DNA from: Clostridioides difficile ATCC 9689 = DSM 1296
GTDB lineage: Bacteria > Bacillota > Clostridia > Peptostreptococcales > Peptostreptococcaceae
Length of the DNA stretch: 64,000 bases
Reading direction: 5' to 3'
Assembly (NCBI RefSeq): GCF_001077535.1
Contig: NZ_CP011968.1
Span: 3,906,001 to 3,970,000, forward strand
Shown: piece by piece, positions 34,923 to 45,046 of the stretch
Layout: every line of letters begins with the position of its first letter
How positions within the stretch are numbered: the first letter of the stretch is position 1
Translations under genes and position numbers: made by a program
The notes under the pieces: generated by a model
The model's database searches: none
The model's input: the letters and a program-made list of their open reading frames with translations, nothing else
What the model was told of the DNA's origin: nothing

Positions 34923-35990
34923 TTAGCTCTCTTTTTCTGTCTTTCCATCATATTTTTCTATCCATTTATTTAGTATAGCCTCTCTATTTCTTGCTGCTGA
35001 TTTTAAATCATTATCTATCATCTGTTCTAATGGATTCTTTGGAAATCCTTCTGGCACCGGATTTCCCGTGTCAATTGTAGTAACTGCAAAATTCTTAGAA
35101 TACTCATTCATTGCATCTTTACTTATAGCCCAATCTAAAAATACTTTTGCTGCTTCTTTTATATTATCTTTTTTCACAAGTGCATTTGATTCTATCTCCC
35201 ATCCAGAACCTTCTTTTGGAAATACTACTTCTACTGGATAACCTTCACCTTTTAACTTTATACCTCTATTTCCAAAAGATATACCAATGGGATATTCTCC
35301 TGAAGCTGCTAATATAGCTGGCGCTGAACCAGACTGAGTGTATACACCAATATTTTTATGTAATTTATCCATGTACTGCCATGCTTTTTCTTCACCCATA
35401 ATTTGTATGAGTTCTGATACTGTTAAATATCCTGTTCCTGAAGAAGCTGGACTAGGCATAGATATAAGATCTTTATATTCTGGCTTTATTAAATCTTCAT
35501 AAGAACTAGGAGCTGATATATTTTTAGCTTTTAATTCTTTAGTATTTACTGTTATACCAGTCATCCAAGCATCTATTCCAACCCAAGAAGGAACTTTCTT
35601 ATCATCTTTAAATGCAGGATTTACCTTATCAAAGCCTTTCGGAGCGTATGGCTCTAGCATTTCTTTGTCATCTAAAATTATCAAACTTGTAGCTGCAACA
35701 CCCCATAACACATCTGCTTTAGGATTATCTTTTTCTGCTAATAATCTTGCTGTTATACCTCCTACTGATAATCTAAGTACATTCAATTTAATATCTGGAT
35801 ATTTCTCTTTAAATGTAGCTAAGTATGTATCTATACTATCTTCCTCAATTGCTGTATAAACTGTTAACTCTCCTTTTGTCTTATTATTAGACTTTAAGTT
35901 TGAACCTGATGAAACATTACTACATCCAGTTATTACACTCAATAAAAGTGTTGATAATATTCCCAAAGAGACTAACTTCTTAAATTTCAT
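34923..35990 (-). CDS. ABC transporter substrate-binding lipoprotein (2-aminoethylphosphonate/iron type), second copy
   Basis: This 355-residue lipoprotein has the signal peptide [23 protein letters not shown] with the lipid-anchored Cys at residue 23. The mature part is a type 2 periplasmic-binding fold: [47 protein letters not shown] and [23 protein letters not shown]. It is closely similar throughout to the protein at 36754-37821. It is preceded not by intact permease genes but by their decayed remnants (36006-36365), so it must use the paralogous transporter or be an orphan. Substrate by context: an organophosphonate. Confidence 0.88.
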   Translation of the reverse strand: MKFKKLVSLGILSTLLLSVITGCSNVSSGSNLKSNNKTKGELTVYTAIEEDSIDTYLATFKEKYPDIKLNVLRLSVGGITARLLAEKDNPKADVLWGVAATSLIILDDKEMLEPYAPKGFDKVNPAFKDDKKVPSWVGIDAWMTGITVNTKELKAKNISAPSSYEDLIKPEYKDLISMPSPASSGTGYLTVSELIQIMGEEKAWQYMDKLHKNIGVYTQSGSAPAILAASGEYPIGISFGNRGIKLKGEGYPVEVVFPKEGSGWEIESNALVKKDNIKEAAKVFLDWAISKDAMNEYSKNFAVTTIDTGNPVPEGFPKNPLEQMIDNDLKSAARNREAILNKWIEKYDGKTEKES

Positions 35991-36005
35991 TTTTACCTCC
36001 CTTAT

Positions 36006-36188
36006 TCAACTTCTTTTTGTTGCCATTTTTATGTCTTGGTTTTTAATTTTTTTATTATCAATTCATACAAAAGTTTTACTATTATATTTGTTAAAAGCAC
36101 TAATACTGCCATAACAGCTGATGGTCCTATATACAACACTATATCATCTAGCTTTAGTTTTTATATCGATACGGTCTGAGTTTGAGGT
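36006..36188 (-). pseudogene. Remnant of ABC permease 3' end
   Basis: Bases 36006-36188 align over their length with the 3' end of the intact permease gene (about 37837-38019). The run ttgttaaaagcactaatact followed by gccat.cagctgatggtcctata is shared. The frame is interrupted and the rest of the gene is missing. It lies directly before a binding-protein gene, just as the intact permease does. Confidence 0.85.
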
Positions 36189-36300
36189 CTATAATTTCTT
36201 TGAAATCTCTATTAAATTCTACCCTTATATCTTCTGGTCTAATTGCTATCATGTTTATATCATCATCCATAAAATCTATTGCTCCTATAAAATCAGCTAC
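36189..36300 (-). pseudogene. Remnant of ABC ATPase C-terminal region
   Basis: The stretch containing ttatatcttctggtctaat and cctataaaatcagctac matches the C-terminal part of the intact ATPase gene (about 39745-39847). It is fused directly to the permease remnant, so about 1.7 kb has been deleted between them. Confidence 0.82.
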
Positions 36301-36365
36301 TCCTAGAGCTAACCTGAGCTTAAATAATTCTTCTCTAGTTAAATATTCTTACTTCCAATTTTAAG
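36301..36365 (-). pseudogene. Remnant of PHP-domain gene 3' end
   Basis: Bases 36301-36358 (gctaacctgagcttaaataa and following) match the 3' end of the intact PHP gene (about 40550-40605). The stretch completes the order PHP-ATPase-permease-binding protein in miniature. From 36366 to 36594 the DNA is AT-rich with nothing I can identify. Confidence 0.78.
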
Positions 36366-36594
36366 TTATCCAGAAACAATTTACCTTTTATTTTTCTCTT
36401 TTTTATAATATATAACAAACTGCTCAAATTAAATTATATATATATATCTTTTTAATAATCGCTCAATATTTTATTTACTTTAGTTTATAATTATTTAATA
36501 TCTTATTTACTTTATATATAACATCTATACTTTAATAATGAAATTAAAATATACTATTTTAAACTGTAGTATATCTATTTCTAAATTAATCTCT

Positions 36595-36631
36595 AAAAAT
36601 AAAAAATATACCATTCAAACTGAATGGTATA
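36595..36631 (-). terminator. Terminator after the first phosphonate-type binding protein gene
   Basis: An 11-bp perfect stem, tataccattca (36607-36617) and tgaatggtata (36621-36631), has a three-base loop. On the minus strand the stem is followed by TTTTTTATTTTT. It lies 120 bases past the stop and probably ends the phn operon. Confidence 0.88.
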
Positions 36632-36753
36632 CTTACTCTATACATTTTTATAGAATATTCACTTTTCTTGACCTATATTATTCTCAACTTATATTATTAT
36701 AATAAAATCTACTTAAAAAAATTTTTCTTTTTACTCCATTTGTATAGTTTTAC

Positions 36754-37821
36754 TTAACTCTCTTTTTCTGTCTTACCATCATATTTTGATATCCATTTAT
36801 TTAGTATATCTTCTCTATTTTTTGCTGCTGATTTTAAATCATTATCTATCATTTGCTCTAATGGCTTTTTAGGGAATCCTTCTGGTATTGGATTTCCTGT
36901 AGAAATAGTAGTAACTGCATAGTTTTTAGAGTATTCGTTCATTGCATCTTTACTTATAGCCCAATCTAAAAATACTTTTGATGCTTCTTTTATATTATCT
37001 TTTTTCACAAGAGCATTTGCTTCTATATCCCATCCAGAACCTTCTTTTGGAAATACTACTTCTACTGGATAGCCTTCCTCTTTTAACTTTATACCTCTAT
37101 ATCCAAAAGATATACCAATAGGATATTCTCCTGAAGCTGCTGATGTAGCTGGAGCTGAACCAGATTGAGTGTATACACCAATATTCTCATGTAACTTATC
37201 CATATACTGCCATGCTTTTTCTTCCCCCATAATTTGTATAAGGGCTGATACTGTTAAGTACCCTGTACCAGAAGAAGATGGATTAGGCATAGATATAAGA
37301 CCTTTATATTCTGGCTTTATTAAATCTTCGTAAGAACTAGGAACTGGGATGTTCTTATCACTTAATTCTTTAGTGTTTACTGTTATACCTGTCATCCAAG
37401 CATCTATCCCAACCCAAGAAGGAACTTCTTTATCATCTTTAAATGCAGACTCTATTTCTTCAGAACCTTTTGGAGCATATGGTTCTAACATCCCCTGGTC
37501 ATCTGCAACCAATAAGCTTGTGGCTGCAACTCCCCATACAACATCTGCTTGAGGATTATCCTTTTCTGCTAATAATCTTGCTGTTATATCTCCTGTTGAT
37601 GCCCTAACAATATTTAATTTAATATCTGGATATTTCTCTTTAAATGTAGCTAAATATGGCTCTATACTATCTTCTTCAATTGCTGTGTAAACTGTTAAAT
37701 CCCCTTTTGTCTTACTATCAGACTTTGAATCTGAACCTGATGAATCAGTACTACATCCTGTTATTACACTTAATAAAAGTGTTGATAATACTCCTAAAGA
37801 AACTAGCTTCTTAAATTTCAT
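36754..37821 (-). CDS. ABC transporter substrate-binding lipoprotein, putative 2-aminoethylphosphonate (PhnS-like)
   Basis: The protein has 355 residues from the ATG at 37821, preceded by GGGAGG; upstream in-frame codons are not used. The signal is [23 protein letters not shown] with the lipidated Cys at 23. The fold matches the iron/2-aminoethylphosphonate binding-protein group ([45 protein letters not shown]). It lies 11 bases after the fused permease and at the end of the C-P lyase operon, so the cargo is inferred to be a phosphonate. It is nearly the same protein as the one at 34923-35990, except at scattered residues. Confidence 0.9.
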   Translation of the reverse strand: MKFKKLVSLGVLSTLLLSVITGCSTDSSGSDSKSDSKTKGDLTVYTAIEEDSIEPYLATFKEKYPDIKLNIVRASTGDITARLLAEKDNPQADVVWGVAATSLLVADDQGMLEPYAPKGSEEIESAFKDDKEVPSWVGIDAWMTGITVNTKELSDKNIPVPSSYEDLIKPEYKGLISMPNPSSSGTGYLTVSALIQIMGEEKAWQYMDKLHENIGVYTQSGSAPATSAASGEYPIGISFGYRGIKLKEEGYPVEVVFPKEGSGWDIEANALVKKDNIKEASKVFLDWAISKDAMNEYSKNYAVTTISTGNPIPEGFPKKPLEQMIDNDLKSAAKNREDILNKWISKYDGKTEKES

Positions 37822-37832
37822 TTTTACCTCCC

Positions 37833-39521
37833 CTATGCAACATCTTTTTGCTGCCATTTTTGTGTGTTATTTTTTAATTTCTTTGTTACAAATTCGTACA
37901 AAAGTCTTACTATTATATTTGTTAAAAGCACTAATACTGCCATAGCAGCTGATGGTCCTATATATCCTATCTCATCTAACTTTAGTATTGATATTGATGC
38001 AGTCTGAGTTTGAGGTGTATATAAAAATATTAATGCTGAAACAGTAACCATTGAATTTACAAAATAATATACTACTATTTCAAGTATTGATGTTATAGAC
38101 ATTGGAACTGTTATATTAAAAAATACTTTATAGAATGGAATATTTATGGATTTTGCAACTAATTCATACTCTTTATCCAACATTTTTAAAGATGAATTTG
38201 AGGTTATAAAACAAACTGAATAAAAATGAACTACATTTACTATAACTAATATTGCTGTACTTCCATATAAAAAATTTAATGGATTACTTGCTGAGTTAAA
38301 AAAAGTTATATATGATATACCTAAAACTAAGCCAGGTAAGGCCATTGGTATCATTGATAAAAGGTAAGCTGTTTGTCTTAATTTAGGAAACTTATCCACC
38401 TTTTCTATCATATAAGCACTAAAAAATACAAATATAGTTCCAAATATTGCTGTTAAAGTTGATATTTTCAAACTGCTTAAGTATGTTTTTATTCCACTTC
38501 CCAAAATACCTTTAAATGTATAGTGTTCCATTGTAAAGCTTAAATTATATGGCCATAACTTTATAACTGAACCTATAACTGAAACGAATATTAAAATAAA
38601 AATTAGCAATGTTATAAAACTACATACTATTAAAAATACTCTATCTCTAAACTTATTTTCCTTAATCTTATATGGCATAGACTTTGCAGTTATGGTCATA
38701 CCTTGTTTCTTACTTGCCATCTTATCTAATGTAAATGCTATTAGTACAGGAATTAACATTACCATAGAAACAGTAGCTCCCATTGGTATGTTAAATTGTC
38801 CAACTACTTGTTTATATATGTCAGTGGCCAGTACATTGTAGTTTCCTCCAACTACCTTAGCTGCTCCAAAATCTGTAAATGCAAGTATAAAGGATACAAA
38901 GAATGAACTAAGTAATGAGTACTTTATACCAGGAATTGTTATTTTGCAAAATTTCTTAAATTCACTAGCACCCAAGCTATCTGCTGCTTCATAAAGTCTG
39001 TAATCAGCCATCGAAAGTGCTACAGATAATATTAAAAAAGCTTGTGGAAATGTAAATAGAATTTGAGAAATAATTATTCCTAATGGACCATATAGTGGTA
39101 CTTCCAGACCCATGGTTGTAAAGATTCCCTTATTTCCAAAAAGGTATATAAGTGAAATACCATATAACATAGTTGGTGCAAAAAGTGGAAACATTCCCAT
39201 AGTTTTAAAAAAATCTTTAAACTTTATGTTTGTTCTTGTTATTGCGTATGAATATATAAATGCTAAACATAGTGATATTAAAGATGAGACTGTAGATACA
39301 AAAATTGAATTTTTAAATGATGCTATAAGACTTGGATTTTCAACATATTTACTAAAATTTGAAATTCCTATAAAATTTCCACTTGTATCCATAAATGCAT
39401 TTTTTAATAATGATACTAATGGAAATAATATAAATACTATTAGTACAATTACCGAAAAAATCAAGAAATATTTTTGTATTGTGCTATCACTTATTCTTCT
39501 TTTATTTTTTGATGTTATCAT
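37833..39521 (-). CDS. ABC transporter permease, two-domain fusion (FbpB/PhnU-V type)
   Basis: This 562-residue polytopic protein has about 12 membrane helices in two halves. Each half has the BPD_transp_1 coupling loop with an EAA-type motif: [26 protein letters not shown] and [25 protein letters not shown]. The two halves correspond to separate PhnU and PhnV in some bacteria. It partners with the ATPase 17 bases upstream and the binding protein 11 bases downstream. The fused form is also common among ferric-iron importers, so substrate assignment relies on the C-P lyase context. Confidence 0.9.
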   Translation of the reverse strand: MITSKNKRRISDSTIQKYFLIFSVIVLIVFILFPLVSLLKNAFMDTSGNFIGISNFSKYVENPSLIASFKNSIFVSTVSSLISLCLAFIYSYAITRTNIKFKDFFKTMGMFPLFAPTMLYGISLIYLFGNKGIFTTMGLEVPLYGPLGIIISQILFTFPQAFLILSVALSMADYRLYEAADSLGASEFKKFCKITIPGIKYSLLSSFFVSFILAFTDFGAAKVVGGNYNVLATDIYKQVVGQFNIPMGATVSMVMLIPVLIAFTLDKMASKKQGMTITAKSMPYKIKENKFRDRVFLIVCSFITLLIFILIFVSVIGSVIKLWPYNLSFTMEHYTFKGILGSGIKTYLSSLKISTLTAIFGTIFVFFSAYMIEKVDKFPKLRQTAYLLSMIPMALPGLVLGISYITFFNSASNPLNFLYGSTAILVIVNVVHFYSVCFITSNSSLKMLDKEYELVAKSINIPFYKVFFNITVPMSITSILEIVVYYFVNSMVTVSALIFLYTPQTQTASISILKLDEIGYIGPSAAMAVLVLLTNIIVRLLYEFVTKKLKNNTQKWQQKDVA

Positions 39522-39538
39522 TTATTCACCCCTAGCTA

Positions 39539-40534
39539 TTAAGCACATCCCTCTGATTTATATTGTACAATTCCTTCTTTAGGTATCTTAAAGTTTATTT
39601 TAGAACCTATGCACAGTTTCATTTGTTCTGCAACTTTGGAAACTACATCTAATTTCATTTGCTTAGAACGATACTCAACTGTAATTCTATAGTTAAATCC
39701 TCTAAATTCGATATCTAAAATTTCTCCCACTTTTATATCCTTATCTTTAGAATCTCTGTTAGACTCTACTTTTATATCTTCTGGTCTAATAGCTATCTTA
39801 TTAATACCATCATCTATAAAATTTATTGTTCCTATAAAATCAGCTACAAAAGGTGTTTCTGGATTTTTATATACCTCCTTTGGCGTTCCAACTTGTATTA
39901 TTTCTCCTCTATTCATAACAACCATCTTATCAGCTAAACAAAGAGCTTCTTCTTGGTCATGCGTTACCATTATAGTTGTAATGCCTAGTTTTCTATGTAA
40001 ACTTCTAATCTGCTCCCTAAGTTTAAGTCTTACTTTTGCATCTAATGCAGATAAAGGTTCATCAAGAAGTAAAAAGTCTGGCTCTAAAGCAATCGCACGA
40101 GCTAATGCAACCCTTTGTTGTTGTCCACCTGATAATTGTGATGGATATTTTTTCTCATATCCACTTAATTCTACAACTTCTAGAACTTCTTTAACTTTTT
40201 TATCAATATTAGATTTACTTATGTTTTTATTTTCTAGTCCAAAGGCTATGTTTTTGTAAACATTCATATTTGGAAATAATGCATATGATTGAAAAACTAT
40301 ACCAAAATTTCTACTTTCAGGTGGTGAATTAGTCATATCCTTATCATTTATTATTATTTTTCCACCATGTTTATCCTCAAGCCCTGCAATTATTCTAAGT
40401 AGTGTACTCTTTCCACAACCACTTGGACCTAGTAAACAAATAAACTCTCCTTTTTCAATATCAATAGATATGTCTTTTAACACCTTAACTTGTCCATAAC
40501 TTTTACCTACATTTTTTACTTGTAAAAAAGACAT
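39539..40534 (-). CDS. ABC transporter ATP-binding protein (PhnT/PotA-like)
   Basis: The protein has 331 residues with Walker A LGPSGCGKSTLL, Q-loop FQSYALFPNM, the signature SGGQQQRVALARA, Walker B FLLLDEPLSALDAKVR and the switch His in MVTHDQEEAL. A C-terminal TOBE-like domain follows from about residue 240. It is most like the polyamine/iron/2-aminoethylphosphonate ATPases. The start is contiguous with the stop of the PHP gene and has AGGAGGGG upstream. It energises the fused permease next to it. Confidence 0.92.
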   Translation of the reverse strand: MSFLQVKNVGKSYGQVKVLKDISIDIEKGEFICLLGPSGCGKSTLLRIIAGLEDKHGGKIIINDKDMTNSPPESRNFGIVFQSYALFPNMNVYKNIAFGLENKNISKSNIDKKVKEVLEVVELSGYEKKYPSQLSGGQQQRVALARAIALEPDFLLLDEPLSALDAKVRLKLREQIRSLHRKLGITTIMVTHDQEEALCLADKMVVMNRGEIIQVGTPKEVYKNPETPFVADFIGTINFIDDGINKIAIRPEDIKVESNRDSKDKDIKVGEILDIEFRGFNYRITVEYRSKQMKLDVVSKVAEQMKLCIGSKINFKIPKEGIVQYKSEGCA

Positions 40535-41371
40535 TTATAATACCCCTCCTAAAGCTAACCTAAACTTAAATAAATCTTCTTTATTTAAGCTCTTGCTTCC
40601 AAGTTCATAATTATGTTGAGAATAAAATCCGTGGTAATCTGAGCCTCCTGTGACCACTAGATTATACTTCTTAGCATAAGAAAGCGACTCTTTTTCTAGT
40701 TCTTTGTTGTGAGATGGATGATATACTTCTATTCCATCTAATCCTACTTTTACCATCTCTTCAATAGCGCTAAAATTATCCATTTGACCTGGGTGAGCTA
40801 GCACACAAATTCCACCAGAATTTTTTATAGCTTTTATTGCATCTCTGTAATCCACATATTTTAAAGATACATATACCTTGCCGTTTCCTCTATGAAACAA
40901 TTCTTTATATAGACTTGAATATATATTATCTGTATACCCTTTATCTATAAGAGCTTTCATTATATGTTGTTTAAATATTCCAGTCTTTGATGAATATTTC
41001 TTTACATCTTCCAAAGATATTTTGTATCCTAAATCTATAATTTTATTTACCATCTTAACAGATGCTTTATGTCTGTCACATACCATTGGATTGCACAAAT
41101 TTTTTATTTCTTGACTGTTTAAATCTATGTTATATCCAAGAATATGAACTCTTTTTCTATTTTTATAATCATATGCTGAAATTTCTATACCTGGTATTAT
41201 TGTTATTCCATAATGCTCTCCAAGCACAAGAGCTTCATCCAATCCAGATAATGTGTCATGATTTGTTATTGCTAAGATATTTATATTCTTTTCTGCTGCT
41301 TTTTTTATTATTTCTTCAGTAGTAAAATTATTATCTGATATACTTGTATGACAATGTAACTCTGTTAGCAA
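40535..41371 (-). CDS. PHP-domain phosphoesterase, probable ribosyl 1,2-cyclic phosphate hydrolase of the C-P lyase pathway
   Basis: This 278-residue PHP protein has metal motifs LHCHTSISDNN, ITNHDTLSG, PGIEISAY, HPGQMDNF and GGSDYHG. It starts TTG at 41371 with GGGAGG eight bases upstream and lies three bases after phnM. In the C-P lyase pathway the cyclic product 5-phosphoribosyl 1,2-cyclic phosphate is opened by PhnP. PHP enzymes located in phn clusters (for example in Eggerthella) can do this and remove both ester bonds. No PhnP is present here, so the same role is inferred for this gene. Confidence 0.85.
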   Translation of the reverse strand: MLTELHCHTSISDNNFTTEEIIKKAAEKNINILAITNHDTLSGLDEALVLGEHYGITIIPGIEISAYDYKNRKRVHILGYNIDLNSQEIKNLCNPMVCDRHKASVKMVNKIIDLGYKISLEDVKKYSSKTGIFKQHIMKALIDKGYTDNIYSSLYKELFHRGNGKVYVSLKYVDYRDAIKAIKNSGGICVLAHPGQMDNFSAIEEMVKVGLDGIEVYHPSHNKELEKESLSYAKKYNLVVTGGSDYHGFYSQHNYELGSKSLNKEDLFKFRLALGGVL

Positions 41372-41374
41372 TCT

Positions 41375-42544
41375 TTATACCTCCCTTTTATAAACTGTTT
41401 TTCCATTTACAATAGTATTTACAACCTTTGGATATTCACTATCAATATCTACTAAAACTAAATCTGCTTTTTTATTTTCTTTTATACTACCTCTTTCATC
41501 ATATATACCAACTGCTTTAGCAGGATTTGAGGTAAATAAACTGACTGCTTTATTTAAATTATTTATTCTTTCTGCAACTATACACATAGACTTTATCATA
41601 GCTGATGGAAGATAATCCGAACACACAATGTCACAACAATCTTCCAATATAGCATCCATTGCTTTTAAATTGTTATTATGAGATTTACCTCTTACAATAT
41701 TCGGTGCACCTAAACAAGTTAGAACACCCAATTTCTTTGAATGTTTTGCAACTTCAAGAGTTATAGGAAATTCAGATACATTTATGCCTATATTTTTTAT
41801 GAAATCCATTTTTTCTAATGTATCATCATCATGTGATGCAACATTTATATTTTTAGTTTTGGCTATACCTATAATATTAGCTATTTTATTCCAATCTAAA
41901 TTATCATGCAGATTTACTAAATCATCTAACCATGTATCTACATAATTTTCTGTAACTCCCCACACTTTAGTAGCATACTCTTTATAAAATGTTGGATTTG
42001 TATACTGACCTTGTCCTGGAGAATGGTCCATTATTGATAAGTAGTCTATTTTATTTTCATCTAATAGTTCTAAAACCTTTTCTAAACCTTCATAATACAA
42101 CACTTCATATCTTAAATGAACTTTATGATTTATGCTCTTACTATCTATATTTTTATATGAATCAATATTTTTAATCATCTTTAAAGAGTTATCAATACTT
42201 CTAACTCCTACTCCATCCCCTAAAGATATAGAATGATAAACTGTAGTTATTCCATTTGAAGGTAGTTTTTTATCTAGTTCATAAAATGCCATATTAAATG
42301 GTAATAATGTACTTGGTCTTGGCTCTATTTCCTTTTCAATGGCATCACTGTGAATATCTATAATACCAGGTATTACATATAAGTTTTTTGCATCTATTAT
42401 TTCATCTATCTCATTAAAGTCAAATGCGTAATCAATCTTATCATTTGATACTTTTTTTATTGTATCTCCCTCTATGATTAAATGACCATTTTCTAAAATC
42501 ATATCTTCTAATACAATATTTGCATTATGAATTAGTTTTATCAT
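41375..42544 (-). CDS. phnM: Alpha-D-ribose 1-methylphosphonate 5-triphosphate diphosphatase PhnM
   Basis: This 389-residue amidohydrolase-superfamily protein has the PhnM signature YVIPGIIDIHSDAIEKEIEPRP (metal His and Asp). Later motifs are LSIMDHSPGQGQY, VASHDDDTLE and CSDYLPSAMI. It removes pyrophosphate from ribose 1-phosphonate 5-triphosphate to give the C-P lyase substrate. The start codon follows directly on the phnL stop, and the PHP gene comes three bases later. Confidence 0.95.
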   Translation of the reverse strand: MIKLIHNANIVLEDMILENGHLIIEGDTIKKVSNDKIDYAFDFNEIDEIIDAKNLYVIPGIIDIHSDAIEKEIEPRPSTLLPFNMAFYELDKKLPSNGITTVYHSISLGDGVGVRSIDNSLKMIKNIDSYKNIDSKSINHKVHLRYEVLYYEGLEKVLELLDENKIDYLSIMDHSPGQGQYTNPTFYKEYATKVWGVTENYVDTWLDDLVNLHDNLDWNKIANIIGIAKTKNINVASHDDDTLEKMDFIKNIGINVSEFPITLEVAKHSKKLGVLTCLGAPNIVRGKSHNNNLKAMDAILEDCCDIVCSDYLPSAMIKSMCIVAERINNLNKAVSLFTSNPAKAVGIYDERGSIKENKKADLVLVDIDSEYPKVVNTIVNGKTVYKREV

Positions 42545-43258
42545 CTAGGCTACCCCACTTTCACTTATAGTCCCTTTTGCCATAGTAAAGGTCTTATCTA
42601 TAACAGTTTCCATAAACTCTATATCATGAAAAATTCCTATCATTGTAGTTCCTTGACTTTTAAGCTCCAACATTTTTTCTTTTACATATATTTTAGATTG
42701 ATTATCAAGTGATGCAGTTGGTTCATCAAGTAACAAAAGTCTAGGCTTTTTAACCATAGCTTGAGCTAAATTTAATCTTAATTTTTCTCCACCAGAAAAA
42801 TTATTTGGATACGCATCCCATAAATTTTCCTTTATTTCAAATTGGTTAAGTATATCTTTTGCCATATCATACGAACAATCTTTTTCAAACCCACTCTCAA
42901 TTAAAGAATGTACTACCAGTTCAATTGCAGTTATTCGTGGAAGTGTCTTTAAAAACTGTGATACATATCCTATTTCTTTCTTTCTAAGATTTATCATTTC
43001 TCGGTCTCCAATTTTAGCCAGGTCTACATTACCATATATTTCTGAATTAAAAATTATTTCTCCAGTTGTTGGTATATATGTTTTATAGATACTTTTTAAT
43101 ATGGTAGACTTACCTGCTCCAGATTTACCTATTATTCCTAAAAACTCACCTTTTGAAACTTCAAAACTTATATTACTACATGCCGTTATAGTCTTGTTCA
43201 ATGCATGTAACTCAAAGTCTTTACTAAAATTATTTACTTCAAGTATAGTTTCTTTCAT
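42545..43258 (-). CDS. phnL: PhnL, ABC-type ATPase component of the C-P lyase complex
   Basis: The protein has 237 residues from the ATG at 43258; an ATG 18 bases upstream is possible but has no ribosome site. PhnL features are EVNNFSKDFELHALNK, Walker A GIIGKSGAGKSTILKS, VSQFLKTLPRITA, the signature FSGGEKLRLNLAQA and Walker B LLLLDEPTASLD. PhnL is not a transporter ATPase but part of the lyase assembly. It lies 40 bases after phnK. Confidence 0.95.
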   Translation of the reverse strand: MKETILEVNNFSKDFELHALNKTITACSNISFEVSKGEFLGIIGKSGAGKSTILKSIYKTYIPTTGEIIFNSEIYGNVDLAKIGDREMINLRKKEIGYVSQFLKTLPRITAIELVVHSLIESGFEKDCSYDMAKDILNQFEIKENLWDAYPNNFSGGEKLRLNLAQAMVKKPRLLLLDEPTASLDNQSKIYVKEKMLELKSQGTTMIGIFHDIEFMETVIDKTFTMAKGTISESGVA

Positions 43259-43298
43259 TTTATTAAAAACCCCCATTTTGCTTATTTACAAACGATAT

Positions 43299-44165
43299 TT
43301 ATAGCAATGAATTTATAAGTTGCTGAGTATATGGGTGTTGTGGGTCCTCCATTATTTGGTCTGTAAGACCAGACTCAATCACACTTCCATTTTTCATTAC
43401 AATTGTCCTATCAGCAAGCATCTTTATAACATCAAAGTCATGGGATACAACTATCATAGAAATCTTAAGTTCTCTTTGGATTTCTCTTATTAAATCCAAT
43501 ACTTCCGCTTGCACAGAAACATCTAAACCTGTTGTAACCTCATCTAATAGCAATATTGGAGGGTTATTTGAAAGAGCTTTTGCTATTTGAACTCGTTGTT
43601 GCATTCCCCCACTAAAGTATTTTGGTTTATGGTCTATTCTTTCTACAGGTATATTAGTTTTTATTAAAAGTTCTTTGCCTCTATCTCTTATTTTTTCAAC
43701 ATTATATAAATTTGCCATCAATAATTTTTCTGCTATATTACCACCACTACTAAAGTCTAAATTTAAACCAAGGTGGGGATTTTGATACACAATACCCATA
43801 AAATGATTCTTTATGTATCTCTTTTTTTGGTCTGAAAGCTCTAGTATATTTGTGTCTTTATTGTAATGGAATATATATACTTCTCCACTATTTGCATGTT
43901 CTTGGAAAAACAGTATTTTTAATAAAGTGCTTTTTCCTGAACCAGATTCACCTACAATTCCAAGGACTTCTCCTTCATAAAGTTCTAAATTTACATTATT
44001 ACATGCAACTATAGAACCACAATACTTACATATATTATTGCTTTCATATCCTGTGCTTTCAAAACACTTTTCACACCCATCTCCATAAATAAGATTGATA
44101 TTTCTTCCTATTAATACTTGCTTGTCTATATTTTCTAATCTTTTAGAGTCATTTATTTTACTCAT
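43299..44165 (-). CDS. phnK: PhnK, ABC-type ATPase component of the C-P lyase complex
   Basis: The protein has 288 residues and resembles oligopeptide-transporter ATPases, as PhnK does. It has Walker A GIVGESGSGKSTLL, Q-loop VYQNPHLGLNL, the signature FSGGMQQRVQIAKA, Walker B ILLLDEVTTGLD and MVVSHDFDVI. An N-terminal Cys-rich part (YGDGCEKCFESTGYESNNICKYCG, four Cys as two CxxC pairs) is present and is unusual if compared with E. coli PhnK. It overlaps phnJ by eight bases. Confidence 0.94.
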   Translation of the reverse strand: MSKINDSKRLENIDKQVLIGRNINLIYGDGCEKCFESTGYESNNICKYCGSIVACNNVNLELYEGEVLGIVGESGSGKSTLLKILFFQEHANSGEVYIFHYNKDTNILELSDQKKRYIKNHFMGIVYQNPHLGLNLDFSSGGNIAEKLLMANLYNVEKIRDRGKELLIKTNIPVERIDHKPKYFSGGMQQRVQIAKALSNNPPILLLDEVTTGLDVSVQAEVLDLIREIQRELKISMIVVSHDFDVIKMLADRTIVMKNGSVIESGLTDQIMEDPQHPYTQQLINSLL

Positions 44166-45027
44166 TCCAAGTACCTCCTATTGTCACATCTATACTGTTA
44201 TTTTTTAATCTAACTTTTTCACAATAACTTGTATCTGAGCAACTATAGTACTTTTCATTAGTGTCACTGTCATATACTTCATCTAAAAATGTATTTGTAC
44301 TGTTACATAAACTACAGTATTTTCCTTCAAACTTTTCCTCTTCAAACTTATAATCCTCAAACTCTAAAGGTTCTACCTTTGTATATGGAGGAATAGCATA
44401 AATTCTTTTTTCTCTACCTGCACCAAACAAGAATAAATTGTCTGACATATTTAATTTTTTTATATCAAATCTAGGTATAGGTGATGGATTCATTAAATAT
44501 CTATCATTTACTTTACATGGATATTCAACTGCTATAGATATATCATTAAATCTAACTATATCTTCATAAAGATATACCCACATCCTACTATAATCTTCTT
44601 CTGAATGCATTCTTCTTGTTTCTACTTCACTAGGTTCTACTATTCTAAGGGTTTCTGGTATTGGTACTTGAAATATTAGTATTTGATTAGATTTAAGTTT
44701 TTCTTCTGGTATTCTATGTCTCGTTTGAATCAATGTAGCTTCTAATGTATCTTTTGTGGTTTCTACATTACTTACACTTGCAATAAAGCTCCTTATATTA
44801 CAAGCATTTGTAGAATCATCACTTCCTTGGTCAATTACTTTTACTACATCATTTTTACCAATTAATGATAGTGTTAATTGTAAACCTCCAGTACCCCATC
44901 CCTTAGCTATAGGCAACTCTCTTGAACCAAAGGGAACTTGATAACCAGGTATTGATATTGCTTTTAATATCTTTCTTCTTATTTCTTTTTTTGTGTTTTC
45001 GTCTAAAAAACCATAGTTATATATCAC
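44158..45027 (-). CDS. phnJ: Carbon-phosphorus lyase PhnJ (radical SAM, Fe-S)
   Basis: This 289-residue protein has Cys238, Cys241, Cys263 and Cys269 near the C-terminus, spaced 2-21-5. This is the same spacing as the E. coli cysteines that hold the iron-sulfur cluster and form the thiyl radical. Other conserved parts are ISIPGYQVPFGSRELP, GWGTGGLQLTLS and IQTRHRIPE. It cleaves the C-P bond and releases hydrocarbon from the ribose phosphonate. It lies 19 bases after phnI and overlaps phnK by eight. Confidence 0.97.
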   Translation of the reverse strand: MIYNYGFLDENTKKEIRRKILKAISIPGYQVPFGSRELPIAKGWGTGGLQLTLSLIGKNDVVKVIDQGSDDSTNACNIRSFIASVSNVETTKDTLEATLIQTRHRIPEEKLKSNQILIFQVPIPETLRIVEPSEVETRRMHSEEDYSRMWVYLYEDIVRFNDISIAVEYPCKVNDRYLMNPSPIPRFDIKKLNMSDNLFLFGAGREKRIYAIPPYTKVEPLEFEDYKFEEEKFEGKYCSLCNSTNTFLDEVYDSDTNEKYYSCSDTSYCEKVRLKNNSIDVTIGGTWNE

Positions 45028-45046
45028 CTAAACTTACCTCCACAAA

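Noticed and set aside
36121-36364. Plus-strand frames of 60-61 codons in the gap between the two binding-protein genes
   Set aside because: They are antisense to the ATPase and permease remnants and arise from AT-rich decayed DNA.
39112-39582. A 156-codon plus-strand frame opposite the permease gene
   Set aside because: It is antisense to a polytopic membrane protein; long antisense frames are common there, and the translation is hydrophobic without a family signature.
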